This document shows positions 34,278 to 46,558 of a stretch of DNA of 64,000 nt, piece by piece. The DNA is from Ustulina deusta. Taxonomy: Eukaryota; Ascomycota; Sordariomycetes; Xylariales; Xylariaceae. The stretch lies in contig JAJNNX010000011.1 of assembly GCA_023159155.1 (NCBI GenBank), positions 372,001 to 436,000 on the forward strand, in the 5' to 3' direction. The notes under the pieces were generated by a model. That model was not told the origin of the DNA. It did not search any database and saw only the letters and a program-made list of their open reading frames with translations. Both the position numbers and the translations under genes were made by a program. How positions within the stretch are numbered: the first letter of the stretch is position 1; the number at the start of each line of letters is the position of its first letter.

Positions 34278-34874
34278 TCATATCCGATCTGACGGTTCCA
34301 CGGGCTTCATGTCAGCCGAAATATACTCGTCTTGACGCTTAAACGCACCGGTCGTCTGTGGCCCTCTCAGCGATCGCTCCAGATTATCGAGCGAGCTTCG
34401 TGCTGGCTTCTGTGAGGCGAACACTGCATCGCGATCGGCGTCGTAGCGCTGGTATTGGTCTTGTTGCCGTTGTTGTGGCTGTGGGGGGTGGTAGGCGGCT
34501 TGGGGCTGGCGAACGTTGGATGACGGGACGGCGATGCCGTAGTCTTCGAGCTCCTGATTATTCTTGGGCCACTCCTTCTCGTCTCTGCGTTTCCTGCGAA
34601 GGTGGAAAAAGGTCAAGACGACAGCCGTGCCCAGAACAATAATTCCGCTATGTCCCTGTGTCAGCGCAGCGTGCCCTCCGGACCGGAACAGTGGGGAATC
34701 CGTAGTCTCTTACACGATGACGCCGATGGTGATAGGGGTGGTCTTGTCCGAGGTGGCGGGCTTTTCGCAGAGATCGATGTCGGGTCGAGGATGGCATTTG
34801 GCGTCATCGTCGTCGCGAATGACCAGGTGCCTGGCTATCCTGCCGAATCTGACGGCGGCGGCGGTGTAATCCAT
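34278..34874 (-). CDS. Small single-pass membrane protein
   Basis: Exons 34874-34714 and 34647-34278; 66-nt phase-2 intron (GTAAGA ... GGGACATAG); 176 aa. The N-terminal part has two cysteines (KCHPRPDIDLCEKP), then one transmembrane helix formed across the splice (PITIGVIVGIIVLGTAVVL), then a basic stop-transfer HLRRKRRDEKEW. The tail is Gln/Pro-rich and ends DMKPVEPSDRI. There is no clear cleavable signal peptide. The CEKP-TM-HLRR layout resembles small uncharacterised fungal membrane proteins; no function can be given. Confidence 0.7.
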
Positions 34875-37055
34875 TATAATGATGAGGATGGCCTCGTCCG
34901 GCGAGGATGCAAGAAGGGGAGAATCTGTGGTCGTATCTGACTTATCCTAACGATGGTATTTGTTGCTGTAATTAACTTCGGATAGCCTGTCTGTATCGGG
35001 GATCGGGACGATCGGGCCTATACCGTGGTAGCGAGCGGAGAGATTGGCGATTATAAGGTTTTAGGGCTAGTATGCCGGTGGAGGGAAAGTATACGCAAGG
35101 GCTGCCGGTAAAGAGGCTCTATGTGCTGGGGAATCGCTGTAATGGATGAAGCCAGAAAAGGTTGCCAGTGAATCGAAGTAAAAGGAATGGATGAGTGAGT
35201 AGGTAAGGCAGTGGTTGAACGAGTGAATGAATGGATGTATAATTGGAGCCCTTGTGTCCTACTACACGGGTACTAGTACAAGAGGAGGAGGATGTCTATA
35301 CCCATCTAGGCTAGGTGGTGACAATGCGCGAGAAAGAAAGGGATGACTTGGAATGAAGTCAGACGGCCGTCATGATGTTACTGTACTGCCTTCATCTTTC
35401 TTGGAGAGAATGTCGGAGAATGCAGCATGGATCGGCAGCGCCTGCTGCAATGTTCCCCAACCCTCTCCAACGCCCCTCTACGCCCTATCGAGATCCCCTG
35501 ATAGGATCCCTAATAGGAAGCCGGATGTACTGTGGCAGGTTGACAGATATTTTGATTGGCTGACATACCCTGTTCACCTAGCTTTTCTTGTTTTGGAACT
35601 GCACCTAATCATCCTAGCACCGTCGTTGGGTGTATCATGTCGTGTAGCACGCTCTATTTCAGTTTGTACCTAGGTAGGTACCTATATACATATGTACATG
35701 GTAACCATTCATACCTATTCAGCATAGGTATTAGGGAGTATACAGCGAAAAAAGGATTTAACAATTAGTTGGTCTGCTTTATAGAAAGTGTTTTTTTATA
35801 CATAGTATATCCTTATTTTTGCTTGTCTAGTTTTAAAAGACTGTCTTAGCTACACTGGCTAGTCCCCTGATCTTGTGTACCATGTTATACCTGTATGAAA
35901 CGGTCTTTAATGTAGCGCAAGCTACCTACCTATAATTACCTCAAGCAAGCGGAAAGACCGGGAGAGGGCGAAAAAGACAGAAAATCGTCAGTGTAATTCA
36001 ACCCGTAAATTTTGAAAGCGGTAAACAGAGTATTAAAACAAAATTTGATGCATTTAATTCTATCTTTAGTATGTGTCTGCAGAGTTGGCCTCTGAAGGAA
36101 CAGAATTCACCACTTTTCTCGCCAAGCCCCGTTTTAAGTCGGGATTACAGCGTCTGAGACTTGGAACCTGTCTGTGCTGTCTGTGGGGTTCTCATTCCAT
36201 CCCGCCGACAAGCCTCGATCAGTCCATTTATGTAGGCATATAAACATAACTCTTGAGAATTGTTATGAACCACACCTTCGATCTAGACCTGATGGCAGGC
36301 AGGAATTTAGTATTACTTGGAGCTACGCCCGGGTTTTCCGAGCCGCGTATCTTGGTCCTGTCTGTCCCTGACTTGACGTAATATTATCTTCAATTCTGCC
36401 TCAGTGGAAGCTCTCCTTCAATACCTACTATGTCCCCAACAGCAACATTCCGCGCGCGCGGCCGGCTTTAACAAAGTTTTGTTTCCATGGACTCGTGACA
36501 CACCCTCAAAACAAAAAAACAACGAAATAGAAGACTAGGCGTTGTGTTATGAGGAGGTGCTTGGGTTAGACTGGTGAGCCAAGGCACTAACAAGCCCGAG
36601 CTGGCGAGGCTTTCCGTTAGTAACCGTCGCTTTTTGTCTACCTACATGTACGCATATACAGGTCGTCCGGCTTCCCGATGAGGAAACACCAGCGTCATCT
36701 CGGACCAGTCAAATCGCCGCGAAATGGTTCGTTGAGGTCATCCCTTGGCCCGCGACAAACCGAAGCGTAAGCTCACTTGACTTGGTTGCTTTGAAATGCA
36801 CGTATGGAGATAGATACGCCCGGCATCCCGCTGGTGCTCCTGGTTTCGCTGAGCGCTATGTGAACAATAGGGTTTCTTCCTGTTGTTGTTATCATAACGA
36901 TTTCATGAACCGTTTGCTCGTCTGGGTATATATGAAAACCCCATCGCTTGTAAGCAAAGCCGGAAGGCACAACAAGGTCGGAATTGCAGCTTAGTCTTGT
37001 TCCAATTCTTGCTTGATTGAGTTCGAGACACACCAGGGATACGAGACAGACAGAT
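34875..37055. other. 2.2-kb intergenic region
   Basis: AT-rich, with a TACCTAGGTAGGTACCTA copy at 35668-35686. No gene, tRNA or transposon recognised. Confidence 0.5.
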
Positions 37056-38916
37056 ATGATGGTGTTCGCCCATATTGGTTACCTTCTGCCCGGCGCAGCC
37101 GCATTGGCCCTCATCTGCGTATGTTAGAACAGCATAACATTCGAGTGACACTCACAACCCGTGCGGCGATCGACTAACAAGTCATGCAAGGCCGTTGGAC
37201 TGGTCGTATATCGAGTCTTCTTCCATCCATTGGCCAAATACCCGGGTCCTTTCCTTGCCAAGATTACAGATGCCTACCAGCTCTACCACGCCTGGAAGGG
37301 AGACCGTCATCTCGAATTTTGGCGAATGCACGAGCGATATGGTGGGTTCCTATCTTGTGGCACGGATGATGAGCGTGGGCCTAGAGAGCAAGACAAGTAC
37401 TGATGAGAACACGCCATTTAGGCAAGATCGTGCGGTTTGGACCTAATAGCCTCTCCTTCAACTCCAATGGGGCCCTGAAGGACATTTACGGGTTCAAGGC
37501 CAACGTGCGCAAAGCCGCATTCTACGATGCATTTGCTCACCCTGTTCCCAACACCCACAACACCCGAGATAAGAATGTACACGCCCGAAAACGCCGCGTT
37601 CTGTCGCAGGCCTTCTCGGACTCGGCCATGAAGGAGATGGAACGCTATATCCTGGGCAACGTGCGGTCCTTCTGCGAGCAGGTTGGCCTCGGTGCAAGCG
37701 ATGATCGCAAGGGCTGGACAGTCCCGAAGAACATGGCTGACTGGTGTAACTACCTCGCCATGGATATCCTGGGCGACTTGTCCTTCGGCAAGGCCTTCCA
37801 TATGCTCGAGCAGCCAGACAACCGCTATGCCCTAGAACTAGTATCGCTCGCCACAACCCGGCATCTGATTGTGGGTTGTCTTGAACCGTAACACATTGAA
37901 ACCAGGCGATGCTGACAGGACAAAATGCAACAGTGTGGAACTATGCGTCTCGTCGAGAAACTTAGTCTCGACAAGGTCCTATTCCGGAAGATCGCCACCG
38001 GCCGAGCCAAGTACATGGCCTACAGCAAAGCGCAGCTCACAGAACGCACCAAACTCGGCGACGACACCGACCGCCGCGACTTCTTCTACCATCTGCTCAA
38101 AGCCCGCGACCCCGAAACGGGCCAGGGTTTTGCTATGCCCGAACTTTGGGGAGAGTCTAATTTGCTGTGAGTGCATTCCCAGATTCTTACCACCATTGCG
38201 AAGTATGCCGACTCGGTTTTTTATATATATATAGGATTATCGCCGGGTCAGACACTACCTCAACCGCCATGGCCGCTACCTTGTTCTACCTCGTCCGGAA
38301 CCCGCAGGCGCTCCAAACGGCCAGTGGGGAAGTGCGCGGCAAGTTCGGTGATGTCGAGGAGATCACCCAGGGCCCACAGCTGAATTCATGCACCTACCTT
38401 CGGGCTTGCATTGACGAGGCTATGCGCATGTCCCCTTCGGTTGGCGGTATCGCTCCCCGCGAGGTGCTTCCCGGGGGCATCACGATCGACGGCGAATGCG
38501 TGCCCGAGGGCGTCGTCGTCGGCACACCCCACTACACCATCCACCACAACGCATCCTACTACCCACAGCCCTTTACGTATGTCCCTGAGCGGTGGGTGGC
38601 TGGTGCATCGGCGTCTTCGAAGATGTCCGGCGGGCCCATCACAGAACGCGACGTGGCATTGGCGCAGAGCGCCTTCTGCCCCTTCTCCATCGGCCCCCGA
38701 GGCTGCATCGGCAAGGGCCTGGCGTACATCGAGCTCATGACGACGCTCGCGAGAGTCCTGTACCTGTATGACATGCGCAAATCCGCGGGCCCCGACCCAG
38801 CCGAAGGCAGGCCGGGCCGAGAGTGGGGACGACAGCGTGTCGACGAGTACCAGCTGATTGACCAGTTCACAAGTCTCAAGGACGGGCCGATGGTGGAGTT
38901 TAGGAAGCGCACGTAA
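37056..38916 (+). CDS. Cytochrome P450 monooxygenase
   Basis: Five exons: 37056-37118, 37191-37341, 37422-37870, 37934-38166 and 38235-38916; introns of 63-80 nt, all phases consistent; 525 aa. An N-terminal membrane anchor (GYLLPGAAALALIC joined to AVGLVVYRVFFHPLAKYPGP) marks a microsomal P450. Motifs are the I-helix AGSDTTS, the K-helix EAMR, a PERW segment, and the haem loop FSIGPRGCIG with the ligand Cys at about 455. Sequence style is that of fungal P450s annotated as benzoate 4-monooxygenase-like or isotrichodermin-hydroxylase-like; substrate is unknown. No polyketide or terpene synthase lies nearby, so a secondary-metabolite cluster is not indicated. Confidence 0.92.
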
Positions 38917-39886
38917 GATACTTAATGTAAAATGGTACGCACATTAGGGTTAATGACGAGAGGTACGAAGACCGACGCTTAAAAAGTATTTCGTCGTCAT
39001 GAATATCGGGATTATGACGAATGAGTTACGGATGAATGACTTAGCGCGATAGTTGCGGTTTTGAGAGCAGGGGTTGCTGGTGATTCAATCGATTAAGGTA
39101 GATGTCTGTTGTCGCGTCGTGGGGCTCTGGAGTATGACCGTCACTCACACCTTTGGAATAGCATCCCAATCGAATTATCCCAATCGGAATTTTTTCTTGA
39201 GGTCTTCCGCATTTGTGTGGTGTTCATAACCTTTATATGCAGGTGTTTTAGTCTCGTCACCTTTAATCACTACGGATAGGTAGTATCTCCTTCAACCCTC
39301 GACGAGGACCCAGGCCCCAGAGAAGTGTGGAGCCGCATCGCCGGCAGATTCATCTCATCTGAAGATGCGGGGGATAAAGTCCGGTGGCGATATCCGGGGC
39401 CAAGCTTTCTATCTAGAAGGTCGATATGCCAAGAAACAAAAGCGAGAACAACCGATGGTTCCCCCCCACCTTACATGCCATGCCGCAAGAAGACTAAATA
39501 CCGTATCCTCGAAGGGCTATCTAATTCCGCACCTGTTGGAATGCCTTCGTTTTTAGCGAAGGAGGCACAAAGCTGCCAGTATCATTCCACACTTGTCTGC
39601 TCCCATTTGTGCTCAGACCATGATGCGTTTAGTAGGAATCCGTTGCCGCTTTCCGATGTGGTGCAGATTTGAAAGGTGAAGGCTGTTCAATCTTCTGCTG
39701 GCCCAGGGCTCCCACAGACGCCACCCTCTACCGATAGAGCAGGAATGCCGGGCGCTCTGGCTCGATGTTGGATATCAGGCGTCTCTAGTGAGTCAAGGTT
39801 TGTTGGTCGTGTCGTGGCAATCACCCTGAGAGTGTCTGTGCACCTTCGAATGCCGCGTGCTTTCAACGCGGTTGGAAATTTCGAAT
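38917..39886. other. Intergenic with a short relic
   Basis: Around 39365-39560 the + strand has a coding-like but interrupted stretch (KGYLIPHLL) that overlaps one copy of a 21-bp sequence repeated in inverted orientation at 46618-46638. Otherwise nothing is supported. Confidence 0.4.
39541..39561 (+). repeat. 21-bp match, copy 1 (inverted to 46618-46638)
   Basis: Perfect 21-base identity, beginning ATGCCTTCGT and ending AGCGAAG, to the reverse complement of 46618-46638. Bases immediately on each side differ. Confidence 0.9.
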
Positions 39887-40468
39887 TCAAGAATTTTGGG
39901 TAGTCACCCCTGGGTTGTTTTGAGCAGAGGCGCAAGGCGGGATAGCCTCGTGCGTTCCGTACAATATGTTCTCGACCTGCCACCGCGGGCTGAAACAGAA
40001 CACGTACAGATAGAGGACATCCTTGCCGATATTCCTCACCTCCAGTTCAATCGATTCATTCTCATCCACCTCAATCGTAGCGTCGTTGCCAAGGGCCTCC
40101 TCCCTAGATGATCCCGAAAGCCGGAGTTCGAGAGCACTCGTGTAGTATCCGGATGGTGATAGGTTGCGAAGCTGGCGGATGTGATTGTAACGCGTTGGGT
40201 GTTCGATGACATTAAGCACCTTCTCGATTGAAAGCGGTTCATCAACGGCGATTTTGGGGAGACCCATAATCTCCTTGTTTGCGGCGTCTTGTATCTCATA
40301 GTCCTCGGTGCTGGAGGTGGAAACGTGAAGAGTAAATGGCCTCTCACTTGGTTCCTCGCAGGTGATATCGAGAGAGTTGCATTTGCTCGCCGCTGACTGC
40401 CGCTGCTCAGAGTGTGGAAGTCTAGGGGATAGTCGAACGGGGTATTGCCGGAGCGAGAGTGTTGTCAC
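39887..40468 (-). pseudogene. C-terminal fragment of a fungal C14 caspase-family protein
   Basis: About 190 open codons without a proper ATG (the track's first codon is GTG). The end (IELEVRNIGKDVLYLYVF, then FSPRWQVENILYG and HEAIPP) matches the region that follows the caspase fold in large fungal peptidase C14 proteins. There a 'dGs...edE.ieleisN....LYl.vFnl.psW.v.nl' pattern precedes a 'vPP' turn. No catalytic domain is on this strand. It lies head-to-head with the C14 catalytic domain on the + strand, so it could be its displaced C-terminal half or a remnant of a second copy. Confidence 0.5.
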
Positions 40469-41231
40469 AGGACTTGCCCTGAAGCCTGCGGATATAGATG
40501 GTGCTGTCCACTCCTTGCGGACAATTTCTACTCGCCATCAGGGACTGAAGCAGCACGTTGACCCCGTCTATCGTAGGTATTGTGAAAGCAGTAATCCGGA
40601 GAGTTTAGCCTTAGCCAAGAGATTCTACTTAGAGCACATGGGTAAGCCGTAAAATGACTTGGTGTTTGCGCTTGGTGGTTGGTTGGGTGTGGCTTGACTG
40701 GGTCTGGGAGATGGAAAGCATACACAATTGACGATTCAGACTTGTCGGTGGTGTCCCTCCGAGCTCACCTTGTGGCGGTCCTGAGAATTGCTAGGACAGG
40801 AGTTTTCGAAGAGTAGAGAATAAGGCTCCCCGTCGCGAATTTGCCAATGGAGCAGTTTTAAGAGTTAAGAATCAAACCCCGAGCTTGATTAGCTTGTAGG
40901 TGTCGATGCCACCACATCTGCATGCCCGTGGACTGCGCAGAGCAGCTGGGCGGTCGGCCCAATCAAAGAGAGACACGATAACTCACAGCAGCAGCCGCGC
41001 TGACCTGAGCATTTGCATGGGAAGGCAACAACTGGAGCCTGAGAAACGGTTTCGGCATAGGGCGCGAACCTCTCACACCCAGGGCGAAGCTGAATCTCGA
41101 TAATGCGACCCCGGACAGACCAGCTCCTCCCCAAAGCCAAATTCCAGGCTGGTCTCAAACACTATAGTGTGGCCGTTCTAGCACACAGGCAAGAGGCCTT
41201 ATACATTGAATCACAATCCTCAATATCAACG
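40469..41231. other. Region between the two C14 pieces
   Basis: No clean gene. The short open frames on both strands are interrupted; this is where an inversion breakpoint or lost middle of the C14 gene would lie. Confidence 0.4.
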
Positions 41232-41852
41232 ATGGCAAGTGTTAATCGCAGGTGGGCTTTATTAATTGGTGCGGACTTCTACTTTACCGGTTGTGCCAGG
41301 ACAGGTGAGTCGGGACAGGTTGTCCACTACCCCAGCCTCGGAGGCTGCGTCAACGATATCGAATTGGTTAAAGTCTTCCTCAAGGATGACGTGGGACTTT
41401 CTGACGATGATATCATCAAGTTGACTTGTACACCTGATAGCAACCTTCAAAATACACCCAAGGAATCCCCGGCGAGCTGGCCTTCATACAATAATATTCT
41501 GGACGCTTTCCACAGGATTGAAGAGCTCGGACAACCTGGTGACCTCGTCTACATCCACTATTCCGGGCACGGAGCTAGGGTAAGGATGGCATACAGTGCT
41601 TTGAAAGGCCCAGAGGGATTCGACGAAGCCTTGGTCCCAGTTGACATTGAGATCCAGTCCAAAGAAGGCCAGAGTCGATACATCCGCGACGTTGAACTTG
41701 CCATCTTGCTGCACTCACTCGTGAAGAAAGGACTGCTGGTCACCATCGTGCTCGACAGCTGTCATGCTGGAAGTTCAAATCGTTCCAAGAGGGGGGCTAC
41801 TGCACGCGGCACTGGCGTTCTGGACCTCTCCTTACTGCCTAGTGACTTGTGA
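41232..41852 (+). CDS. Peptidase C14 (metacaspase/caspase-like) domain, truncated
   Basis: From MASVNRRWALLIGADFYF the protein runs 206 aa and covers a p20-type caspase fold: a first strand WALLIGAD, the LGGCVNDI segment, the catalytic His in VYIHYSGHGAR and the catalytic Cys in VLDSCHAGSS. The frame stops at 41852 shortly after the Cys loop (LLPSDL), well short of the p10 part and the C-terminal domain of full-length relatives. A donor-like GTGAGA at the stop could splice onward, possibly even into the TPR frame near 42115, but that acceptor is weak. Catalytic residues are intact; whether the short product folds is doubtful. Confidence 0.65.
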   Translation: MASVNRRWALLIGADFYFTGCARTGESGQVVHYPSLGGCVNDIELVKVFLKDDVGLSDDDIIKLTCTPDSNLQNTPKESPASWPSYNNILDAFHRIEELGQPGDLVYIHYSGHGARVRMAYSALKGPEGFDEALVPVDIEIQSKEGQSRYIRDVELAILLHSLVKKGLLVTIVLDSCHAGSSNRSKRGATARGTGVLDLSLLPSDL

Positions 41853-42154
41853 GATATATATGGCGTGAATACTACGCCGATACTCTTTCAGTCAAATATG
41901 TTTAGGACAGGAACAGTGAAGAAGAATTGGCTACTGGAGGCTCTGTGGGTTGGGTCCCCTTGTTAAGAGAGGTGGTAAGCCACCAGATTATGGCTGTGGG
42001 ATGGGTGATAGAAGCGAAGATGTAGATTAGATGGAGGGGCGTCCAGCTCTGTGGTTGCAGCATTCGTATCGCGCCGTCCTCTCTATTCATTTCTCGGCTT
42101 GGCCGCCATCAGAGTACCTTGACACGAAAGATACCGTCAAGCGAGACTGCAAGC
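41853..42154. other. Gap between C14 and TPR-CHAT
   Basis: No gene of its own. It could be an intron of about 264 nt if the two frames are one transcript (donor near 41851, acceptor near 42114), which I rate unlikely. Confidence 0.35.
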
Positions 42155-45100
42155 ATGGCTACAGCCACTTCAGACAGAGCAGCAGCTTTGAAGCACTCGG
42201 GGATGCGATTGTATAGACAGTTTGAGCAAACGGGATCTATCGATGACTTGCAAAACGCATTGCAAGCTATCCAGACTGCAGTTGAGGGTTTGTCCGAAGA
42301 GTCTTCGACCTGGATCACAATGTCGACTACACTCTCAATCTTGCTCTATACCAGATCCATGGTAACCAAATCGATGATCGACTTGGAAGAAGCAATTAGG
42401 CTAAGCAACAAGGCTATGAATGTCATGTCCTCTTGCTCTTTCAACGAGAAGGCCACGATATTGAATACTCTCGGCGCTTGTCTTACCACACGGTTCGAAT
42501 GTACTGGATCGATGGACAACCTACAACGCGCTATCGCTGTAACACATCAGGCCGTCGAAACCTTAACGCCAGACCATCCTGATCGAGGCGCTGTATTAGA
42601 AAATCTTGCCAGTAAGTACTGTCAACGTTATGAAAGTACGGGATCTATAGACGATCTCAATCTAGCCATTGATGCTACGAACATGGCATTGGACGCCAGC
42701 CTCCTGCCTACCACTCGGAAAGCCATACAAATGCACAACTTTGCAGCCTTGCTTGGAAGCCGCTTCGACATAACAGCCTCTGTTGACGACCTAAATCGCT
42801 CAATTGAGGCAGAAACGGATGCACTCAAGGTTATAGCGCCTGACAACACGGCAGTGCGCTGTAAAGTATTGGAAGTGCTCTTCCATCAGCTCAAGAAGCG
42901 ATTCAAGTTGTCTGAAACAATGGAGGACATGCAGCATATCATCAATGTTTTGCAGGAAAGAGTTGATGCCACGCCCCCTGACCACTCTGGCTGGATAATA
43001 CTATTGGGGGAGCTGAAGGAATGGGTCGGCAGACGCTTTTCCTGGACGGGACTGAAAGATGACTTGGATCTCGCTCTGAAAACCTCCAATGCCATCGTTC
43101 ATGCCACCCCAAAAGACCACCCGGATTGGGGCAAGCACACCACTAATCTTTCGCACTGGCTTTTGCGGTATTACGACCATACCGGTTCGGTGGACCACCT
43201 AAATCAAGCAATTGGAGCTGCCACTACGGCAATTGCCGTGTTCTCGCAGCATGACGCTAATCGTCTTTATTCTTTGCAAAACCTGGCCGTATGTCTTCTG
43301 AGTAGAGCCGAGCTGGCCGGATCGGTGAGAGACTTCGACGAAGCTGTTGAGACTGCAAGGACAGTGACCGAGGCTACACCGCATGACCACCCGAACCGTG
43401 GAAACAGGTTGGGAACTCTATCGAATGCCCTGGGAAGACGTTTCGAACAAACCGGCTCGAGAGTCGATTTGGACCAAGCGGTTGAGGCTGCCACTTTGGC
43501 AGTCGACGCTACCCAGGATGTCGAGACCCGGGCTACGCAGCTGAGCTACCTCGGAATCTGGCTCAGCACTCGTTTCAAGGAGACTGGCTCCATGGATGAC
43601 TTGAAGTCTGCGGTAGAATCCAGCACTGCAGCAGTAAACCTTGTTCCCCGGAGCCGCCGTCAGCGCGCTGTATTATTGAACAACCTCAGCAATTGTTATG
43701 GTATACGCGCCCAAAGCACTGTGTCCACCGACGACTTGAACCGAGCAATCACGGCCGTGACCACAGCCATTGAGGAAACGCCTTCCGACAATACTGACAG
43801 GGCAATCTTTCAAGGGACGCTTGGAGTATGGCTCAACGAACGATACGAACTAACCAGGTCTATCGACGACCTTAACCGAGCGGTAGATGCCACGTACTGG
43901 GCAGTCAAGTATACGCCACCGGGGCATTATTTCTGGACGTACCAATTGCTGATTCGTGGAAACCGACTTCAGTCGCGATACAAACATAGTGGGTCATTGG
44001 ACGATTTGAATGAGGCCATTGATGTTTTGGGTGTAGCCCTCGATGCCACACCAAGCACCCAGCCCCATCGAGTCGATGTCATTGCCAGTCTGGGAAATTG
44101 TGTTGGAAGACGCTTCATGCACACCGAATCCCCGGAAGATATAACCCGAGCCATTGAGCTTATTTCCCAAGCCGTGGACCTCAGATCGCGAGATCACGAC
44201 AACTGGGCTTTTCATATGGGTAGCCTTTCTCATTGGTTTGGGATAAGATATAGCCATGCGAAATCGGCAGGTGACTTGGACATGGCTATTGAGAACCTTC
44301 AGAAGGCACTAGCTGTTACCCCAGAATCGCAGCTACCGGGCTGGGATGCTTGCACATCTTGGATCTCGTTATTTCCTCCGATATGAGCACGCCGGTAGTC
44401 AAGGTGACCTAGCTTCCTCGATTTCCAGCTTCAGAGATGCCTGGTTGCATCCCGGGTGTACCCCTCTCACACGGGTGCTAATTGCACGCGAGTTCTCAGA
44501 TATCCTCATGTCGCAGTCTGAATGGGAGGAATCCTACGCCGTGCTTCGGGAAGCTGTCAGACTTCTCCCATTGATTGCCCCACGGGCACTCCGGCATTCC
44601 GAAAAGGAATCCGTACTCATAGAGTTTACCGGGTTAGCTTCCGCGGCGGCGGCTGCCGCTCTCCAGACAGGAGAAGAGCCATACAGAGTTTTGCAACTTC
44701 TTGAGGCTGGCCGCGGCATCATCTCAAACTCTTTGAACGACATGCACGAGGATCTTTCAGAGCTACAGCAGCGCCGTCCCAATCTTGCAGATGATTTTGT
44801 GCGCTTTCGAGACGAACTAGGCCAGCCTGATCTAGATGCACCTCCTATGCTGACGCCCGTCGATCATGGCGTGTGGGAGGCCCGGGCAAAGATACGGCGC
44901 GAAGCAGATGGCAAATTCACCGCCCTTATTTCGAATATCCGGGCAATTCCAGAGTTTTACAACTTCCTTCTTCCCCTTCCCGAGGAGGAGATCAAGTTAG
45001 CTGCGGAATTTGGCCCTATTGTGGTGATAAATATTCATGCATCTCGTTCAGATGCATTCATCATTGAACGGGACCGAATCCGGGATATAATGTTGCCAAA

Positions 45101-46112
45101 TTTGACTAGACAGGAAATCGAGAAACAAACGAGCGGCCCGCATATAAGCCAGCTGTCAGCTTCTGGGATGGCCACGCGACTGGAATGGCTATGGGATTCT
45201 TGCTGCAGTCCCATTCTGGAAGCTTTGGGGTTTACAGAGACACCGTTAGGGAATGACTGGCCACACGTGTGGTGGATTCCAACAGGGCCACTTACCCAGG
45301 AACCACTGCATGCAGCAGGATATCATTCCAGAAAAGCTTCAAGATCGGTGCTTGAAAGGGTTGTGTCCTCGTATACGGGTTCTCTCAAGGCACTACTACG
45401 GGCTCGTCGCCGGGCTAGCTATCGTCATGACGAGCACCAAGCAAACCAGGCTCTTCTGATTGCGATGCAGGAAACGCCAGGTTTGTCTGCATCTGGCTTC
45501 CTCCCTTTTGTGGCTGATGAGGTAAAAGTCTTGCATGACTTCAGCCAGTCTTCCCGTTTACGACTGCTTACGCCGGCGCCATTGAGGAAGGAAGTTCTCC
45601 AGAGCCTCGAGTGCAGTACGATTTTCCATTTTGCCGGACACGGCAAAGTAGATCCTGTTGAACCATTGGATAGCTGCCTCCTCTTGAAGGACTGAGAGAC
45701 ACACCCGCTTACAGTTAAGGTTCTAATGGACCAATGGCTATCCAAGGGCGGCCCATTTCTCGGGTACCTCTCTGCATGTTCCAGCGGGGTAAACCACCAA
45801 GATTTGCTTCTCGATGAAGGCCTCCACTTGATCAACTCATTTCAGCTTGCAGGGTGCCGCCATGTTATCGGAACACTGTGGCAAGTGTCGGACAAGCATT
45901 GCGTTGACTTGGCAAGAATCTTATACGAGACCCTCCTGGGAGAAGGGATGACGGATGAGGCTGCCAGCCGAGGCCTTCACCGAGCCATGAGGACGCTGAG
46001 AGACAACGGGACGAAGACGGGACAGAAGGATCGGCATGCTACCCTGCATAGCTTCGACAGGATTGAGCATATACCTCACTACTGGGTTCCTTACGTACAC
46101 TTCGGATGTTGA
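42155..46112 (+). pseudogene. TPR-CHAT protein gene, broken by a frameshift and a nonsense codon
   Basis: Starts at ATG 42155 (MATATSDRAAALKHSG). About 17 TPR-like units of 44-46 residues follow, with the signature GSIDDLNRAI then TPxDHPDR. At 44319-44322 (a CCCC run) the frame must shift to continue into YRAGMLAHLGSRYFLRYEH, the next unit. The CHAT domain follows, with catalytic His in IFHFAGHGK. Next comes TGA at 45693-45695 where related proteins have Trp, then the same frame continues with HPLTVKVLMDQW and the catalytic Cys in FLGYLSACSSG, ending at 46112. CHAT is a caspase/separase-clan protease; fungal TPR-CHAT functions are unknown, bacterial ones serve in defence. With both lesions no product could carry His and Cys together. 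Sequencing error at the C run cannot be excluded. Confidence 0.8.
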
Positions 46113-46558
46113 ATATTGGGCGCTCAATATTGTATGATATCGCCATATGCTGCGATACGGCGATCGTATCTTCCAGATTCCAAGGTTGCATGTCGTGTCG
46201 AAGCCATATATCCTGAGGGATTGTTGCGCCCTCTAAATAATATTCATTGCTTCCTAGAACTAGTAAACGCGTAAGAGCTCTTTTGAGGAAGTGGCTCATT
46301 TACATTTCCCCTCACCCGTGAGTGCTTAGTTCCGAGACCGAGATCATGATGAGGATATAGAAGGGGTAAGTATAGGGTGCTCTACCCCCTAGCCTACTAT
46401 ATATATACTTAGGTAGTTATAGGTGCGTGTGCGCTTATCGCTTATTTTGCGGTCCAGCGGATGTACGCTTTTTATTGTTATCGCTGGCCTATACCTGTCG
46501 CGGCGTTGTACCGTTCGTTATACCGATTAGGCCTCTGCATTTTTATTTATTTGGTCAA

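Noticed and set aside
37056..38916. Secondary-metabolite gene cluster around the P450
   Set aside because: No synthase, transporter or cluster regulator is recognised within the window near it.
41853..42154. C14-TPR-CHAT single fused gene
   Set aside because: The phase can be made to match (donor near 41851, acceptor near 42114) but the acceptor is weak and the intron far longer than others in the window; kept only as a remote alternative.
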